A DNA stretch of 8,326 bases from Fidelibacterota bacterium. GTDB taxonomy: Bacteria > Pseudomonadota > Alphaproteobacteria > Rhodospirillales > Rhodospirillaceae. Numbering within the stretch: position 1 is the first letter of the stretch; each line of letters opens with the position of its first letter. Positions 5,807 through 8,326 of this stretch are shown one piece after another. The position numbers were made by a program, and so were the translations under genes. The notes beneath the pieces were generated by a model. The model was not told the DNA's origin. It saw only the letters and a list, made by a program, of their open reading frames with translations, and did not search any database. The stretch lies in assembly GCA_947473445.1 (NCBI GenBank), contig CANJEU010000077.1, positions 1 through 8,326 of the forward strand. The letters are read 5' to 3'.

Positions 5807-6178
5807 TACGTCCAATTTTCGGTCTTCCGCGCCACTCTTGAGAATCCATGTGGAGCACATCGTATTATCGATGGTTTTGCGTATGGACATTTCATGTGGA
5901 CGAGGTTCGATGCTCAACAAACTCTTTGCGAGCAGCTCCTGGAAGAAGCGGGAGCGATTATAGGCAACCAGCACGTCAAACGCCTCCGGGTTGCTGCCCG
6001 GCTCGGGAGCACATCTGCTGAAACTCGGGCGGCCCGTCGGATCGGGCGCTGGACCTGCTCTTATGCTTCCGTTTCCCTCATAGAGAACAGAACCCTTATT
6101 CAAAATCAGCCGCGTTTCAGGTGAGCAGTCAGCGCGATTGGGGCGAAAAAGTATCGGTCGGCGTAGCTCATGGCTGCG
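5807..6178. other. Gene-poor stretch with decayed sequence between convergent units
   Basis: This 372-bp region separates the plus-strand GAF-PAS gene from the convergent bphO. No intact gene is supported. The only recognisable content is a frameshifted serine recombinase remnant on the minus strand (about 5940-6040). The open frames that cross the region (plus 5894-6124 and minus 5738-6103) have no family resemblance apart from that segment. I see no clear bidirectional terminator. Confidence 0.6.
5940..6040 (-). pseudogene. Remnant of a serine recombinase (resolvase/invertase catalytic domain)
   Basis: Two adjacent minus-strand frames together spell a piece of the catalytic domain of a serine recombinase. 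One frame (6038 down to 5988) gives PPEFQQMCSRAGQQP, like the family's RPEFQRM...A. The next frame (5986 down to 5942) gives EAFDVLVAYNRSRFF, matching the FDvvvvhsxSRFfRD strand and helix found in large serine recombinases. A frameshift near 5985-5990 separates them, and the first frame stops at once (GGV then TGA). The nucleophile region and the rest of the protein are missing, so this is debris from an integrated element or phage-like recombinase. The recognition rests on short motifs, so confidence is moderate. Confidence 0.5.
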
Positions 6179-6775
6179 CTAAGAGGCGGGCACTCTATAG
6201 CTAGGCCCCAGCACAGAGATAAAGAGGGCGAACGTATCGCGTGCCCCAGCCTCTGCGTCGTCGGCCTCCTGGCCCGTTGCCGGAATCTTGCCTAGCGCCT
6301 CAATAAAACTTCGCCATCTCCGTCCGGTGTTGACACCATCGCCCGCGAGGAACTGGCCTCCGTTTGCCTCGGTCACTCCCAAGACGCATTCGGCGCGCGG
6401 GAGCAGGATGCGCCCACCCAGCATTGAACCCTCGAGCACGTAGAGCCCACCCATGGCAGCTGACAGAGAGTGGTAGATTGCTGAGACGGGATCGAGGCGA
6501 GGTGCGCGGCGGGCAGCCGCTTTTAGATCCAGGGCGAGCAGGGCAGAGCGGCGACACCCCTCGAGGTCGAGTCCGCAGATTTGTTCCCCATGCGCCCGGA
6601 GACCGAGTTCAACACCCGCGTGCAGCGACCAGAGCTCATCCAGCAGTGCGACATAACCGTCCATCGTCGACAAACGCTGTTCGGCATCAAAGGCTTCTTC
6701 GGCTGCGTGATGAAGGAGTCTCGTCGCGGACCTAAGTCTCTCATGCAGAGTGAGTGCGAGCTTGCCCGCCGTCAC
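6179..6775 (-). CDS. bphO: Bacteriophytochrome-associated heme oxygenase (BphO)
   Basis: BphO opens heme to biliverdin, CO and iron; biliverdin is the chromophore of bacteriophytochromes. The 198-aa length fits the family. The N-terminal helix LHERLRSATRLLHHAAEEAF carries the probable heme-ligand histidine (His22, or the adjacent His23). The distal helix motif GGLYVLEGSMLGGRIL (109-124) has the flexible glycines expected over the heme, and FLAGDGVNTGRRWRSFIEAL (142-161) is the typical C-terminal segment. The start is GTG at 6775, overlapping the bphP stop (GTGA, 4 nt); no clear Shine-Dalgarno precedes it, so translation is probably coupled to bphP. The protein has no signal peptide and should be cytoplasmic. 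It is the last gene of the minus-strand unit and converges with the GAF-PAS gene. Confidence 0.93.
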   Translation of the reverse strand: MTAGKLALTLHERLRSATRLLHHAAEEAFDAEQRLSTMDGYVALLDELWSLHAGVELGLRAHGEQICGLDLEGCRRSALLALDLKAAARRAPRLDPVSAIYHSLSAAMGGLYVLEGSMLGGRILLPRAECVLGVTEANGGQFLAGDGVNTGRRWRSFIEALGKIPATGQEADDAEAGARDTFALFISVLGPSYRVPAS

Positions 6776-8326
6776 GAGTTGCGCGCGCCAGACCGCCCCA
6801 GCGAGGTGGTGATCGCCAGTTGAAGCCGCGTAAGGTCATACGGCTTGTTAACCATCAAAATATCGTTGAAATCTGCGGGCCGCTCGATCTCGGACGAAAA
6901 GCCCGTGGTGAAGACGCAAGGTACGCCACGCGCACGAAAATCCCTCGCTAGGCTCCACACCGGCTCACCATTCACGTCAACGTCTAGCAATGCGATATCG
7001 ATCTCACCTCGGCCGGCTTCCGTCGCTTCCCGCAACGTGGCACACGGACCCACCACAATCGCGCCAGCAGCGCTGAGCCACTCGGCCAGGTCCTGCGCCA
7101 CTAGCGCCCCGTCTTCGACCACCAAAACCCGCAAGCCACTCAGCCCACTCCCCATTGAGATCGAGGGCTCCGACTTAGCTACCAACTTCGCGGTGGGCAG
7201 CAGCTTTGCTAGACGGTCTTCTGGGATCGTTATTTGACACCTCAGACCGTCGCCCTCGAATTCAAGTTTTAGGTGCCCCCCCACGTCGTAGGGAAAAATC
7301 TTTTCCATGAGCAGGCGGCCGAAGCCCTTGCGGATCGGAGTTGCAATCTCGCGACCGCATGCCTCTTTCCAACGGATGACGAGTGCCCGGCCGATGGCGC
7401 TATCTTCCAGCTCCCAAGTCACGTCGAGCCGTCCACTAGCGTCGGCGAGACAGCCATGCTTCACGGCGTTGGTGACCAGTTCGTGAAGCACCATTGACGT
7501 CGCCTGCGCTGTCTTGGGCTCCAACTCAAAATCCGCGGCCCGCACCGAGATGACGCAGCCGCCTGGGATGTTGTATGCGGCCAGTTCGTTATCGACCAGC
7601 GTGCGCAAAGAGGCCCCTATCCAGCTCGAATTGGTCAGGAGAGTGTGGGTCTTGGCCATCGAATGCAGACGCTGCTGGACGGATGCAACAAATGTTACCA
7701 CATCAACAGCGTTGCGCCCGGAGAAGCGCACCATCGATTCGATCGTCGCCAACGTATTCTTCACGCGGTGATCAAGTTCGGCCATGAGCACATTTTGTTT
7801 AACGCGCGCCGTCTCTCGCTCGCGCGCGAGCGCGTCGGTAAACTCCAAGATGATTTCCATAAGGGCCGTCCGAAGCGACTTCGCCGCCGCTATCTCAGCG
7901 CGTTTCCACGGCCGTGACTGCCCTCGTACAGTCTCCGTCCAACTTTCGAAGGACTTCCGAGGCGTGAGCCGATCGCCCAGGGGGCCACTTACCACTGACT
8001 TCGTGGGATCGCCGGCCCATCGGACTTCTCGTACCTTTTCCGGCAGAAACCAGAGAATATAGTCCTTAGGTTTCCGCGAGATAGCGAGGGCTAGAACACC
8101 GACGATGCCACCGCCAAGATCAAGGCTTGTCAGCTCTTCGAATCTATCTGTCGCGAACACGCCATCGACCACCAGGTCATCCAGCATCGCCAACAGAGGC
8201 GGCATGAGTTCCGGGCCAGGGGTGCACCCCTCAGTCTCAAGGACGCCCTGAGCGACCACCGCGATACCGGCGGCCGGTATTAGGCTCAGGAGATTTGGCG
8301 CAGGCCCCAGTAGACTACCCAGCAAA
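6772..8326 (-). CDS. bphP: Bacteriophytochrome HWE histidine kinase with fused receiver (N-terminus outside window)
   Basis: Only the last 517 residues are in the window; the frame is open at the right edge, so the PAS-GAF biliverdin-binding part lies beyond it. Residues 1-~155 are the end of the PHY domain, with the tongue motifs WAGDP (103-107, WGGxP-like) and PRKSF (122-126, the PRxSF motif). A helical linker (~160-180) leads to an HWE-type kinase: phosphorylated His186 in ELDHRVKNTLA, N-box HELVTNAVKHG (281-291) and the WxE signature WKE (319-321). Residues ~398-510 are a receiver with LVVED, probable phosphoacceptor Asp448 (ALLDVDVNG), FTTGF and the conserved lysine in NKPYD (Lys494). 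The protein should sense red/far-red light and signal through its own receiver or a partner. The stop overlaps the bphO start. Its promoter is outside the window. Confidence 0.93.
   Translation of the reverse strand, partial: LLGSLLGPAPNLLSLIPAAGIAVVAQGVLETEGCTPGPELMPPLLAMLDDLVVDGVFATDRFEELTSLDLGGGIVGVLALAISRKPKDYILWFLPEKVREVRWAGDPTKSVVSGPLGDRLTPRKSFESWTETVRGQSRPWKRAEIAAAKSLRTALMEIILEFTDALARERETARVKQNVLMAELDHRVKNTLATIESMVRFSGRNAVDVVTFVASVQQRLHSMAKTHTLLTNSSWIGASLRTLVDNELAAYNIPGGCVISVRAADFELEPKTAQATSMVLHELVTNAVKHGCLADASGRLDVTWELEDSAIGRALVIRWKEACGREIATPIRKGFGRLLMEKIFPYDVGGHLKLEFEGDGLRCQITIPEDRLAKLLPTAKLVAKSEPSISMGSGLSGLRVLVVEDGALVAQDLAEWLSAAGAIVVGPCATLREATEAGRGEIDIALLDVDVNGEPVWSLARDFRARGVPCVFTTGFSSEIERPADFNDILMVNKPYDLTRLQLAITTSLGRSGARNS

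Noticed and set aside
5894..6124. Plus-strand 76-codon open frame after the GAF-PAS gene, with a receiver-like LLEEAGAIIG
   Set aside because: The resemblance is limited to a few residues, there is no receiver acidic pocket, and the recombinase remnant on the other strand explains the interval better.
8323..8325. TTG at the right edge as a start codon of the phytochrome kinase
   Set aside because: The sequence there is already inside the PHY domain and the frame is open to the window edge, so the real start lies outside.

Overview
The window looks like a chromosomal segment of an alphaproteobacterium. The evidence is the three-gene pnt layout (alpha subunit split into PntAA and PntAB, then PntB), a DUF3108 envelope protein, a bacteriophytochrome with an HWE-type kinase and fused receiver, a PAS_5-like protein, and short intergenic palindromes of a kind common in that class. 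The genus cannot be fixed from the sequence.

Layout. Positions 1-871 (minus strand) hold the N-terminal 290 codons of a secreted DUF3108 protein. A 240-bp divergent spacer follows. Positions 1112-4105 (plus strand) are the proton-translocating NAD(P)+ transhydrogenase operon pntAA-pntAB-pntB. In this sequence pntAA is broken by a frameshift near 1430-1436, although every other part of the operon, including key PntB residues, looks intact. A palindrome of about 106 bp lies between pntAA and pntAB. After pntB comes a more A+T-rich, patchy accessory stretch (4106-6178). It holds a fragment of an alphaproteobacterial intergenic repeat, a perfect FNR/FixK-type box (4348-4361), a 43-codon ORF, a PAS_5-like protein, a GAF-PAS protein without an output domain, and a frameshifted remnant of a serine recombinase on the minus strand. 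Positions 6179-8326 (minus strand) hold bphP (C-terminal 517 residues only) followed by bphO with a 4-nt overlap.

How it fits together. PntAA/AB/B couple the proton gradient to hydride transfer from NADH to NADP+. BphO would cleave heme to biliverdin, the chromophore BphP needs for red/far-red sensing; BphP would signal through its HWE kinase and its own receiver domain. The PAS_5 and GAF-PAS proteins are overlapping sensor-only genes downstream of an oxygen/redox-type operator. The recombinase debris suggests that insertion and decay shaped the space between the pnt operon and the phytochrome operon. I see no clearly new multi-gene system. The most unusual points are the pntAA frameshift with a good internal ribosome binding site, the operon-internal palindrome, and the FNR-box-headed set of small sensor genes that stops beside recombinase debris.
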